Assembly: GCA_037013495.1 (NCBI GenBank)
Contig: CM072806.1
Coordinates: 26,786,001 to 26,850,000 of the forward strand
Source of the DNA: Hippophae tibetana
Taxonomy: Eukaryota > Streptophyta > Magnoliopsida > Rosales > Elaeagnaceae
Direction of reading: 5' to 3'
Length of the DNA stretch: 64,000 nucleotides
Shown here: positions 22,940-34,359 of the stretch, piece after piece
Layout of the letters: every line of letters begins with the position of its first letter
How positions within the stretch are numbered: the stretch's first letter is position 1
Notes under the pieces: model-generated
Databases searched by the model: none
The model's input: only the letters and a program-made list of their open reading frames with translations
What the model was told of the DNA's origin: nothing
Program-made: the position numbers and the translations under genes

Positions 22940-23567
22940 AACTCTTCTCCTTTGGAGCATACCCTTTTATATTGAAAGATCATAACATAGATACCCTTCT
23001 TGCTTAGGAGCATACCCCATACACACTTGTAGAAGAATATGGCAAAAAATTGTGTTTAGTTTAAGCTCTTAGGCATGGAAAACACAATGTACCAAAGACT
23101 TTCAAAAACATATAATCAACTTGTCTCTTGTAAAACAATTCATAATGAGAAGTAAAATCCAAAATTTTAGTAGGAATTTTTTTCTTAAAATAAGTTGTTG
23201 TTATAACAACATATGACCAAAAGTTGATTGGTATACTAGATTCTAATACAAGTGTTAAATATATCTCAATAACATGTATAAGAAAACTTTCCACACCCAC
23301 ATTTGGTTCAAAGGTGTGTGGACAAGTATTTCTTTGAATTAGTTTAGCTTTATCATAATCAGTTGTTAATAAAAGAAACTCAAAACCATTTTCTATTTGA
23401 ACAACTTTTATCTTCTCAATAAATTGTATTTCTATCATGTATGTAATAGTGTCAATTTTTTTATCAAGAACAATAAGATCAGAATGAGCTAGCTTATCTA
23501 TTTTAAGTTTTCTTTCATTTCCTACTATCACACTCTCTAGTCCAAGATAAGTAATAACATCTTCCAA
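22940..23567 (-). pseudogene. Copia-D protease end and integrase C-terminal part, first copy
   Basis: An open frame of 168 residues (23,061-23,567, minus) joins the end of protease (GLESVIVGNERKLKI) directly to an integrase core remnant (VVQIENGFEFLLL, TCPHTF) and its C-terminal half (SIPINFWSYVV, KVFGTLCFPCLRA). Downstream to 22,940 the usual GYAPKQEGYLCYDLS follows. The pre-integrase zinc region is missing between protease and core, so this open frame is a deletion product. It could in principle be translated, but is not an intact enzyme. Confidence 0.75.
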
Positions 23568-23574
23568 ATGTTCT

Positions 23575-24662
23575 AAAACAACTAAAAGATTATGTGTAGC
23601 ACCACTGTCAAATACCCATGATTGATCACCATTTTTACCATCGGATTTGACACCAGTTGTAAAGGTTGAAGCACTCTTTAGTATTTCTTAGCCAATAGAT
23701 CTATAAGTTGATAACAAGTTACAACAATATGACCAAGTTTGCAGAAAACATGACATTAAGGTGTCTTAGATGGATTTTTCACTTTATATCCTCCATTTGA
23801 TGAGTAATTCTCACCATTTCATTGTGAGTCATTACTAATAGTAGGGTTTATCCTCTAAAGGAATTGATGAAGATTTCAAGAGGGTTGTTAGGATTTAAAA
23901 CCACCAGTTTTTCAAGTTTAAACCATATTTAAAACTCATGCTCTTCATCTTAGCCACATTAGCTTTAATCAAAGTGCTATCAAGCATATTCCATTTCTTA
24001 TTGCATCTCTCATATAATAAAAGTAAGTGATGCATTTCATCAATGTCTATGATATTAGGTCTAAGAAGCATACCTGTAAAAAAATCACAAAATCCCATTT
24101 TAAGTCCATCTAGTACATACAAAATCAAATATGCATCAGCCACTGGTTCTCCTATCATAGTCTGGTGATGTGAGATTTGTTTCACATTCAGCATTAATTC
24201 ATCCACACTCTGATTTTCCTATCTTAGACCCTATAATTGTGACCTCAGATATAATAATTTAGAACATATGGGTATACATATTTTCATGCCAATAATTCCA
24301 ACATTTCACTTGCATTGTTCTTACAAACCAAATATGATATCACTTCATTCACAACTATCCTAGAAATCAAGTTATACAAAAGGTTATCATTCCTATTCCA
24401 TTGTTGAAACTTAGGATCAAGAACTAGGACTTTCAACATAACAACTTCCCGAGTTGACATTTGAGGAGGAGTAACTTTGAAACCAAATAAGTAATCATAA
24501 GTTCATAAGATATCACCACACTCTTAATCTATTCCCTCCTTATCAAGTAAATTGTATTGCCAAGTTTGAAAGAAAAACCCATGTAAACAAGTAAAGAACA
24601 CCTCACCTATGAAATTTTTGAAGAAGAAGATTGATAAATTGTAGTAGTAGTTGAGTTCACAA
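23575..24662 (-). pseudogene. Copia-D gag and protease start
   Basis: The gag N-terminus begins at Copia-E (Thr/Ser-rich TTTTIYQSSSSKIS, about 24,600-24,655). The UBN2-type core includes an open frame at 23,895-24,206 with MDELMLNVKQISHH, GEPVADAYLILYVLDGL and IIDIDEMHHLLLLYE. A zinc-knuckle remnant KLGHIVVTCYQL lies near 23,730-23,760. The protease catalytic motif WVFDSGATHNLL is intact at about 23,590-23,625. The frames change several times. Known: copia Gag forms the particle shell. The upstream end is displaced beyond 35,594 by Copia-E. Confidence 0.75.
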
Positions 24663-24663
24663 C

Positions 24664-26020
24664 TATAAAGTCTATATGAGTATTTGCGATATTCATGAAC
24701 AAAACATACAAATATAATTTTAGTTTTTAGGTGTGCTCTTCAAGGATATTTTCAAGCTGAAGAAACTATTGAGCTCTAATGATCACAACTTAGGTATATC
24801 CTTGTTCTTATGTATGTTAGATTTCATGTTAGAGATAAAGGAACATTTAGAGATCATGCTACTCAATCATTCGAGACATATCTAGATCGATCGAGCTATG
24901 TATATCAATCAAGAATTGATCTTCTTGGTTTAGAAAGTCTTGAATTAATTATTTAATTGACTAGATCGATCGAGTAATTAATAGTCAATCAATCGAGCAC
25001 TAGATTGATCAGTTTATTAGTTAGATCTATTAACCCTAGTTTAGAATTAATTATTTATTAGATTGGATCGATCAATAATTGACTGGATTGATTGAACATG
25101 TTTTGATTATTGTATTGGATTGATCAATAAGGGCATTCGATAGATCAAACTATATACTCAATTAATCGAGAATATATTACTTCAATCAAATAGCCAAGTA
25201 TTTCATTTAAAGTATATTTCTAATTCTAATTGAAATGGCTTTTTACTATATTTTTCTTTTTTCTTCAAAATTCTTTTGACTGATTTTATTGGAAACATAG
25301 TAATTTCACTTTAACCTAGTGCTTCAGAATATTATGTATATACAAACCTAAGCACATAACTATAGTCAACCACACAAGAGCATTTTTCCCTTCATCTTAA
25401 TCTCTCTCATATTATTTTGCACAAACTATTTAAGTGGGATTTTTCATTGAGTTAATTTATCAAATATCTTGGATTGTGTTTGATGGATTAAAAAGTCTAC
25501 TATATTTGTGATATTTTGCATTAAATTGATTGTTCTAAGGTTACTAGTTGATTTTGATTTAACTGATATATTTATTAAATCACCTACTTAGGGTTATTTG
25601 TAATTGAATCTCTTCTAGGACACACATTTGCACTTATGTTATTGTGCTAATCTTTTAGATACTACTAGAATGGGTTAGATTTCCTGTGTGAGTTAAGGTA
25701 TTGGAAAATTGATCTAGATCTAAACACCTTTCTTAGGGAATGAATCTTAGTGCGTGATATAAGACATGTCCCTATCATTTGACTTATTTTTCCTAGTGGA
25801 TAGTTAGGTGATCTGATGGACCGGTGTTTAGGTCATTCGTGCAACCTAGGTTTTTTCCACTTAAAAATTTCATAACTCAATCTTTATAATTTTGCATTAT
25901 TCTATTTACATGCGATTGCATTCTTGGCCATTTGTAAAAAAATTATTTTTTTATAATTTTACTAATTATCTATTCAACCCTTCTAGCTAATTAGGTCTGC
26001 AACTAAAAAATAAACTTTCA
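24664..26020 (+). repeat. Copia-E 5' LTR
   Basis: It aligns with 34,360-35,594 from TATAAAGTC (other copy TGTAAGGTC) to the GCATTCTTGGCCAT block. It ends CTTTCA directly before the primer-binding site. Candidate TATA box TATGTATATAC at about 25,333-25,344. It carries an unusual cluster of GATCGATCGA-like blocks at 24,885-25,180. Confidence 0.88.
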
Positions 26021-26021
26021 T

Positions 26022-26036
26022 TTGGTATCTGAGCCA
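26022..26036 (+). other. Copia-E primer-binding site
   Basis: TTGGTATCTGAGCCA differs in one base from the usual copia site complementary to the initiator Met tRNA. It stands two bases after the LTR end. Confidence 0.85.
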
Positions 26037-26071
26037 TCACTAGATACACTTAGCGTGGCTTATATCTTGTT

Positions 26072-27760
26072 ATGGATCATTTGTGAAAGGGTTCATCTAA
26101 AATGTACACTACTTTAATGGTTCTTATAACGTGTATTGGAAGGATCATATGAGAGCCTTTCTATAGTATATAGATGAGAGTGTCTGGAACTCCATGTTTT
26201 ATGGTCAGGAAACACCTATGGTTATCAAAGAAGATGTAATCACTCCCAAACCTAGAAAATATTGGACCACAAAAGATATAGCTGGTTGTAATTGGAATCA
26301 AAAGGGTATTAAATCTATCTTTAATGTTATGTCAATTGATGAGTTTCATAGTATTTCTCAAGCTAATACTTATAAGCATGCTTGGGATATTTTAGAGGTT
26401 GTCCATAAGGGAGCCACACAAGTTAAAAGAACTAAACTTTGTATGCTTGGTAGTCAATTTGAAAATTTTAGGATGAAACAGGATGAAACATTTTCTGAAT
26501 TTTATGCTTAATTAAGTCATATTTCTTACTCTTATGCTAATCTTGATAAGAAAATTAAGCAATTTAGATTGGTCAGGAAAATACTATATTCCTTACTTGG
26601 TCACTTCCATGCAAAATTCGCAATCATAGATGAAAGCAAAGATTTGCACACAATTAAAATTGATGAGTTAGTTAGTTCAATTCTCACTTTTGAGATGAGT
26701 TTTTGTCCTCCCACAAAGACCAAAGGTGTTTCTTTCAAAACTGCTATGACTAAAGAAGGTGACAATGAAGATACAAAACTAGCACTCTTGACCAAAAGAC
26801 TAAATAGAATCTTCAATAAAAAGAATCCTCAAAACAAAGAACAAATAGATCGTTAAATGGATGAGAATTTGAGAGAACTCAAAGCTATGATTTTTGATGG
26901 TAATAAACCTAAACCCATTGAACCTCAATGCTTTAAATATATGGGGTTTTTTCACTTTGTAGATGACTGTGCAAATAAGAAGAAAAACAATGTAAGATCT
27001 TTCAACACTATACTTACTGACTCTGAAAGTGATAACTACAATCCAATTGAATCAAAAAATGGTGAAACCAATTTTCTAGCATTTATTACAAAAATTGGTG
27101 GACACTATAGTAAGTCTAATATTGATTTAGATAATAAGGAAAGTAACTTTAAATTCTTACTTAAATATTTTAATGTCACTAGTATTAATGAAGTGTTTAG
27201 AGAGTTCATAACATGTAAAAGAGATAAAGAAAAGTTTCTTTTAAAAGTAACTAAACTCAATGCAAAACTAAAATCTTATGAAATAAATTCATTAGTATTA
27301 AAAAAAAGATAATCTTGATCTACCTAAATGTTTAATATTTTGAATTAAAGTCTTGCAGGTTTGGGATAGGAGAAACAAAATCCGATAAAAGAACTAGAAA
27401 AATCTAAGGAAGTTGTAAAAAAGCTATCAATTGGAGTTAAAAGGGTGAACAAAGTTCTTGATTATGGAAAGCCATCTAGAGACAAGTTGGGATATGTAGA
27501 TGAGTACACTATGCCATCTTCTTTAAAATAAATTGAATTTGCAAAGCCTTTAGACATATCTTCCTCACATGCTACACCTTCAACATCAAGAACTGAATTA
27601 GTATGACCTTCTAATCGTACTTCTACTAGTACTCATTGTACTTAAAGAATAGTTGCACTTGTAATTGAAAAATATGTTAAATTTGTGCTTTTTTTTATCA
27701 TAAATGTGGTAGGAAAGGTTATGTTAGCTTACATTGTAGATTTCTTATGAACTAACCTTA
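26072..27760 (+). pseudogene. Copia-E gag
   Basis: The likely start is ATG at 26,072, followed by an early stop. The UBN2/retrotransposon Gag core runs 26,100-26,856 (YWKDHMRAF; ITPKPRKYWTTKDI; YKHAWDILEVVHKGATQVK; FSEFYA; then after a stop DLHTIKIDELVSSILTFEM). A knuckle CFKYMGFFHFVDDC at about 26,929-26,970 has Tyr in place of the second Cys. A longer C-terminal part (26,857-27,312, open) is Lys/Asn-rich, and a second knuckle remnant (KCGRKGYVSLHC) lies near 27,695-27,735. Three long frames stay open between the stops, so decay is moderate. Confidence 0.82.
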
Positions 27761-28839
27761 TTTTAAAAATTCCTTCCAAGCTAGATATTCTGCAATTAAT
27801 TTTCATCATTCATACATGTATACTAAATCTTCACCAATAAAAGCTACCTCACAACTAGTATGAATGTCATCATAATATGACAAAGGAATTAACTATATAC
27901 AAAAAATAATTGAATGCACAAAAAGAAAGAGCTATAAATGGTTATGGAAAAAGAAAAATAAATAATGAATCCCTTATATAAATAATTATCATAAATAATG
28001 AGAAGGAATTCAAAAAATAATTATTATTCATTAATAAAGTTTCCTCTTAGTAAAAAAAACTTCATTATGTGCAAATATGAATTCAACTAAAACTATTTAC
28101 ATGGCGGGTGATGCTCAGTTCTTTAAATCTTTCATAAATAATCATAAATAGACTAATTGACATACTATTGTATGTTTCAATATTTATCTCACCTTGAGCA
28201 ATTGTCAATATGTCACCATATGTGTTAAAGTATGTATGTGTGCTTTATCAGAATACTTATGCTTATTATGAATAATTTAATTTTGGTAAAGAATAATTTT
28301 TATCTCAAAATTAATTCTTTGAGTGCTGTTTAAGTTTGAATAAATCTACTATCTTGATTCAAAGAAAAAAAATAATTTTTATTAAATCTTTATGTATTTT
28401 TTTCTATTATTTGAGTAGAAATAGGACTTAGGAGGACCTTTTTCATTTTTCAGACAATATGAATGTCAGTCAATCGAGTATAAGCTAGATCGATTGAAGT
28501 ATAAATGTCGATCAATCGATGTTAATCTCGATCAATCGAATGTATTTAGTTTATATAATCCTCTTCCTTTTCCTCCCCTTCCCACGAACCTTAACCCCCA
28601 TACGTAGCCCGTTCTTATTTTCACTCAAAGATTGATCAAAATCACTCATTTTTATCCCTAATTTCTTATATTTAAGTGATAGTCTCTTTTCTAGCATCAA
28701 ACATTTCAAAAAGAAATCAAATTTGAGAGAAAATATATAAAACTCGAATTCCCTACTTTCTCTTACTTTCTCACCAAACAAGTACCTTTTCTGAGGTAGT
28801 TTCTGCAATTTCTTCACAACATTGTTCCATTGATCTTGA
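27761..28839 (+). other. Copia-E internal region without coding signal
   Basis: Pro-pol is expected here but there is no protease, integrase or RT motif on either strand. The sequence is AT-rich with a second cluster of GATCGATT/GATCAATCGA blocks at 28,466-28,541. An 88-residue Lys/Arg-rich open frame on the minus strand (28,551-28,817) has no recognisable domain. Confidence 0.5.
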
Positions 28840-29329
28840 TTCTACAATTTTTTGGAAAAGGTTTGATCAGTTGGTTAAATTTCTATCAAAGGGTATTTTC
28901 AACTATTTGGATTTGTGCTCGGTTTCCGACATGGTTATAAGATGATGTAAACTTCCTCTCAATACACCTACTCCATTTTCATCCAAATGGTGGGATGAAG
29001 AATCCAAATTGAGGTATCAAAATACTTTATATAAACTCCCTATTTTAATTGAACATGGAATTACTTGGATTGAATTCCATGAAGTTGGAATAACCTAAGC
29101 CATTGGGGTTCTTGGTTGGGAAACATAGTTTAACCCCTCCAAATTATATTGCCTAACCCTGTTTATGAATTTTATGCAATTATAGTTTCAAATATTCATA
29201 AACATGGGCCAATGAGTTACAAAGCCTTTATCCAAATTAATACTGTTGATATCTAGGCCCAAAGAATCAACAATTTTCCATCTATCTCGAACATTGGGGA
29301 TGCCATTTTTCAACTAGACAGTATGTCAT

Positions 29330-31185
29330 TGATGAGTGCTCAAAAAACACTAAAATTACCATGATTTTATGCACATTAATTGATTAAAAATATATCTATT
29401 TATATGATTTTATCATATATTTATATAAATTTTTCTTTTTCGGAAAAAACGGGTATTTTTATTGTTTTTCAAGTATTTTCACTTAAAAACGTAACTCAAA
29501 GACTCAAAGAGGAATACTGGAGGCAATACATCACAAATATATTAATAAATAAATGAGGAAAGATCAACAAATATGGAAAAATTGGACAAAATAAGTCAAA
29601 AAGGTCAAAAATGTCAAAAAGGAGGAAATCACCCACGCAAGCGCCCAACCGAGCCGAGCAGCCGCTGCCCGCGCCCAGTTCCACACGCGCCTGTGCGTGC
29701 CCACGCCCTACTCCACGCGCGCCATTTCCATCTACGCCCTACTCCGCGCGTTTCGTTGCCATCTACGCCCTACTCCGCGCACGCCGCTGCCATCTGAGCC
29801 TCAATCCGCGCGCAGCCGCCCCACGTCATACTGATGTCATCAAATGACATCATCATTCACTACTCCGTGTTTCAACCATTTTTTATCATTTTTTCACCAA
29901 AATTTTCTTCTCATCCTCACCTATAAATACCTCCATTCTCTTCACAACTTAACACACCTTAAAACACATATTCTCTTCTCTTTCTTTCTCTCATTTCTTA
30001 GTTTTTAGCTTTTCTTAGTTAGTTTTTCTTAGTTTTAGAGTTCTTCTCTTTTTGAGAAGAACTAGTTATGTTTTTGTAATTTATTTGCTTTTCAATTCAA
30101 TAAATGGGAGTGCAAATTCTAATTGGAGGTTTTCCAGCAACGGGAATAGCATCGAAGTACTGTAAGGATTTTATTTTCTTTACAGTTATTTTTTATGCTT
30201 TATTCTTACATGTTATATTTAATTTGTCTGTGATTAAATTTAACTTTGCGGGCTGTTTGTAAACATGATATAATAATAACGTTGTTATGCTTGCGAAATA
30301 TTAAATAGGTAAAAATCTCTAAAATGAATTGATTTTATTTTTATTCAAGATTTTAAATTAAGAATGTTAGAGAGAACTATATTATTTTTCATTACAAATT
30401 TAAATCTGAAAATTAGATTTTAAGGTTTAGTTATCCAGTCTGATTTAGAGTAGTGCTCTTTTATTTGTTGGTACAATCGCCCGATAGTTAGAGTGATGCC
30501 TTATTTCAAAAGTTTTTATAAGAATTATTATGTGAAAATGTATTGACAACATGTTTTCAGTAGTGGTTTTAAAACTTGAAAGTTAGTACTCGGATAAGTA
30601 AATTCTTATGTTTAATTTGGACACCTTGAATAAAGTTTAAATTGTCTAACCCCACCAAAGGTGGCATTTAAATGGTTCATTTTCAATCTCTTAGAAAAAG
30701 GAATTAACTTAATTAACCAAATTAGTTATCAACCCCACCCGTAGGTGTTAATTGATTTGTTTAGTTAACAAAGAATATTTAACCCCACAAAAGGTGGTAT
30801 TCATATAAAAAAGATAGAATCAATAAATATCAATTCATATCTAACCTAAATAATATGATCAAGCATAATTAACTTAGTTATTATACCCATAAATACTCCA
30901 CTATTATAAATGATAAAATTTGCATAAATGTTTATTGAATCTATATTTATTTTTATGTCAGTAGAATAAAAACACAAAACCCAAAATATCGTGACAGAAT
31001 GTTTAGGATTTAATTTTGTTTTTAAAATTTTGAATAATAAATTAAAAACCACATATATTCCTTCCTTAGATCGACCTTGGGAGTATACTTATCATTTTCT
31101 ACGAAATGATTTGTGCACTTGCGAGAGTTTTATAAATATAAAACCAAAGTATGGATAGAATCGGTGATGCCGATTTTGCTCATTA
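29330..31185 (+). mobile_element. F: solo LTR of the Ath-C LTR family, with target-site duplication
   Basis: One 1,856-bp LTR begins TGATGAGTGCTC and ends GCTCATTA, where the Ath-C LTR has GCTCATCA. It is flanked by GTCAT at 29,325-29,329 and 31,186-31,190. A TATA box CTATAAATAC lies at 29,931-29,940 and a polyadenylation-type AATAAA at 30,099-30,104. The upstream part contains a GC-rich block with a 31-bp minisatellite (29,698-29,821). No internal sequence is present. It interrupts the transposon-protein frame of Copia-E. Confidence 0.93.
29698..29821 (+). repeat. 31-bp GC-rich minisatellite in solo LTR F
   Basis: Four units start at about 29,698, 29,729, 29,760 and 29,791. Each contains ACGCCCTACTCCGCGCG or a variant (last unit GAGCCTCAATCCGCGCG). 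The period is exactly 31 bp. It lies about 100 bp upstream of the TATA box, in an otherwise AT-rich LTR. Confidence 0.85.
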
Positions 31186-31800
31186 GTCATTCCCAATAAA
31201 TGCCTTTTGACCAAACTTTCTGGTTCACCCAACATAGGTCACAATGCAAAACAATTATATATACTGGGTGAATTTACTCCCTTTTACTAGACTTTAAATA
31301 AAAAGGTGTGTGCTAAACTACTACTCTCCAAGCACTCATCTAAGATTGGATACTACATGCTAAGATTTTATATTGTATTGAAAAAGGAATAGCATTTAAT
31401 GTAGGTACTATAATATAGGATGAAATGATTAAACAATCTCAAATAGTAAACCCTAGGATTTGGTTTCATTATGGCTGCCTCATCCCTAAATGATTCTTAC
31501 CATAGGTGTGCATCCAACAAGGTATTCAGATTCGATTTAGCTAGTGGGTGACATTTAAAATTCAACCATCTTGAGATCATTTACCCAAACATCTAAGAGA
31601 CATAGACCCACTTATAGTGGTACTAGTGGTGGAGGAGCTACCAAAATTGGTACAAATAGCAAAGGAACTATCGATGACATTTTCGAAGATGAAGATATGG
31701 AGAATATACATTTTCTTAAACCTTCTCATTCGGATTTATTTGAAAATGAGATGCAGAGATGAATTGGAATCTTGGACCAAAAATTGGATGGTATGGAACA

Positions 31801-32213
31801 AAGAATCATAACCATGGATATATGTCAAGAAGCAATGTTCTCCCTAATTATAGACATCCACTCACATTATGAGTTTCCTCATTCAAGACATTTATTTACT
31901 ATTATCTTTATAGCTTTAGGTTCGGAAGTTATTGTTTTTTACTTTTATATTTTATAGTGTAATTGATCTTCACTTAGGTTGTATTTGGATAATATTAATC
32001 AATATAATATATTTACTACATTTGATAGTTTATGCTTCCTCTTTATGTTGCTCATTTTATTGAATTTACTATGACATTTAAAATTCATATTATATGAAAA
32101 TGCAAAAACAATTTTTGTTTTTTCGTATAACAAAAAGGGGAGAAAGCTACATTGATAATTAACTTTGAAAAATATTATTTTGGAAAGAATTACACATTGG
32201 GGGAGTAAAAACT
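31801..32213 (+). other. Copia-E 3' region, left part
   Basis: There is no long family-specific frame. An A/G-rich stretch CAAAAAGGGGAGAAAG (about 32,131-32,146) and TTGGGGGAG (32,198-32,206) resemble the purine-rich 3' region of SIRE-like copia. The solo LTR G starts at 32,214. Confidence 0.5.
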
Positions 32214-34080
32214 TATTGTCTCTTTTAAGAGAACATAAAACGTGCAAGTATACATGGTCACAAGTAATAAAATTTGATAAGTAAAGTATCGTTCCCACGA
32301 AGATTTGTCACTACAGTTTGTTGAGTACTAAAATTATTTCACTCTGATTTTATCCAAAATAATCGTTAATTGGAAGATGTTAATTAAAGAGTTTTATAAC
32401 AAAATAAAAGAAATCTAGGATTGCAATTTTTCACCAAATTAATCCACTCGAATCATATTATTTTCTCTTGATTTATATTTTTTAGTAAATTTAATTTGTC
32501 AACCAAGAACTTCTAATTTTATCCATACATCTCTTCTGAGCTCCGTATAGACACACCTCGCTAAATTAATTCACTATATTCCTATGAGAATTAAATTCAC
32601 CAAGATTCATTACATTCTAAGTTCTCAAATGGCCACACATACGATAAAGGTATATTTCTATCCTTCATATATACATGTTATTCTATCCATGAGCAATATA
32701 CACAAAAATACCTCTTCCAAGTTTATTTAAGTGTCACAGATCATTTGATAAATTTTCCAATAATCAAAAGCATTAAGCACAAATAGAATAAACAAATTAA
32801 AAATCTTATAAATCATTCAAAAATAATTAAACTCAAGCTTCATAAATTTAGATAAAACGCAACCCTAGAAAAATTAAATTAGTTCATAATAAAAATTAAA
32901 ATTATAGAATTTAAGGAATATCTATTACAGAACACTAAGAAAATTAAAACTTCATCTACTCTTAAATATTTCGCACACGCAGAACACAACAAAAGCCAAA
33001 AATGGCTTATGTGTGTTCCACAGTCCAACCCCAAAATGAACCTAAAACAAAACTCAAAACCCAAAAACTCTATTTTTTTAGCAGTAAATGCCCTATTTAT
33101 AGCTAGAAAAATACATCTAAAAAATACTTTTTTTAGACACTCGGGAGAAATTTTACATCAAAAATAAAAAACGTGTGGCATACAAACTGATACATTGATA
33201 ACTTTATTTAAAACTAAGTGGGAGACAACAGCGCATTTCAAATTTTTTTAAATACACGCTGCCACATGTCGCAATATGATTCACTGTAAGATATAGTGGG
33301 ACACGTGGTAACCTTTAATTGGTGGGAGGAGCGGGAGCACGTGCAATGCATCACATGGGGTAAACGTCGACTAGACATGTGGGGGACAGTCACTAGGAAT
33401 GCGTGCGTGGTTCTGCATTTTGCATTCACCGAAACGTGCCACGTGTTAGCCCATGATTGGCTACAAGAAATGGTAGGACATGTGGCAGACGTTAAGTGAT
33501 TGGTGGGAGTGATTGTGCATGGTTGCACCACACAGGATCAACGCATGCGAGACACGTGGGTTCCACCCTACACACTAGCCTGCCTAACAGGTGGGCCCCA
33601 CACGGTGCACCGAGCCACATGAAACAGAAAACTCACGTCCACTCCCTTTTGTTGTGTTTTGAATCCACGCACCTTATCATATCCGTTGATTTCTTGATCG
33701 AGCGGTTGGTGATGGCACGTGTGGCCTCCTTTCCTGCGTAGAAAATAAATTTCCTTAATAGCATTTTAGCCCTCCAATTTCATTTAAATTAACTTTTAAA
33801 CTTTTGTTAATTACAATTAAGCCTGATTTTAATTCAAATTATATTTTAGACTTTTATTAATTGCAATTAAGCACTCTTTAATTTTAAATTATATTTTAGA
33901 CATAAATTTGCAATTAAGTACTTTTTCAATTCAAATTATTTAATTATCTTAAAAATATATTCCTTAAAAATAAATAGTAAATATTAATTTATTCCATTTG
34001 AAATTAACTAAAAATGTCAAGAACATAGCAATTATAATTAATAAAATAGATGAAAATAATTATATAAAATACAGTTATCA
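32214..34080 (-). mobile_element. G: solo LTR of Athila LTR family 1
   Basis: This is a 1,867-bp LTR in reverse orientation, TATTGTCTC (mutated from TGTTGTCTC) to ACAGTTATCA. It aligns end to end with S1 (15,834-17,709). In the sense direction the TATA box GCTATAAATAGGG is at 33,091-33,103. The upstream GC-rich half holds five CACGTG G-boxes (33,302, 33,338, 33,440, 33,553, 33,716). The flanks AAACT and CAATT match in three of five bases, so a target-site duplication is doubtful. Confidence 0.88.
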
Positions 34081-34359
34081 CAATTCCTTTTAATGTCTAT
34101 TTTATAATTACTCACTCTGATGAATATTATTCTCTTTTTATATTATTATATACATTGAATTAATGAACAATGAGTCTTTCAAGCCACTTTGTTTGGGTAT
34201 TTATGTTTTGACTTTCATTGTAAACATGAGCTTTCAAGATTAAAGGAAAGATGGTTTCACTAGATCATAAGATAGTACCATTATGTACAAATTAATTTTT
34301 CCTACGAGTGTTATGTAGTTAGAGAGAGTTTTTCACACAAATATTCCAAAGTGGGAGAT
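34081..34359 (+). other. Copia-E 3' region, right part, and polypurine tract
   Basis: AT-rich sequence without coding signal ends in AAAGTGGGAGAT directly before the 3' LTR. GTGGGAG followed by the LTR is the usual copia 3' end. Confidence 0.65.

Larger units (their letters stand above)
28840..31800 (+). pseudogene. Copia-E plant-transposon-protein-type frame, split by solo LTR F
   Basis: Plus-strand pieces before the solo LTR read KWWDEESKLRYQNTLYKLPI, LIEHGITWIEFHEVGI and FMNFMQL. After it come KILYCIEKGIAFNVGTII, DEMIKQSQIVNPRIWFHYG, then a Ser/Thr/Gly-rich tail and ILDQKLDGMEQRI. This order (LIERGI, FYANI, KILYYIEEGIAFDVG, WFHYGCLI) is that of the widespread 'putative plant transposon protein' family seen in many plant elements. 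Coding parts are about 28,840-29,329 and 31,186-31,800. It has several stops. Function of the family is unknown. Confidence 0.65.

Noticed and set aside
28551..28817. 88-residue Lys/Arg-rich frame on the minus strand
   Set aside because: Antisense within Copia-E, low-complexity basic composition, no recognisable domain or promoter.
32209..34085. Target-site duplication for solo LTR G
   Set aside because: Flanks AAACT and CAATT agree in three of five bases only, which is not enough.
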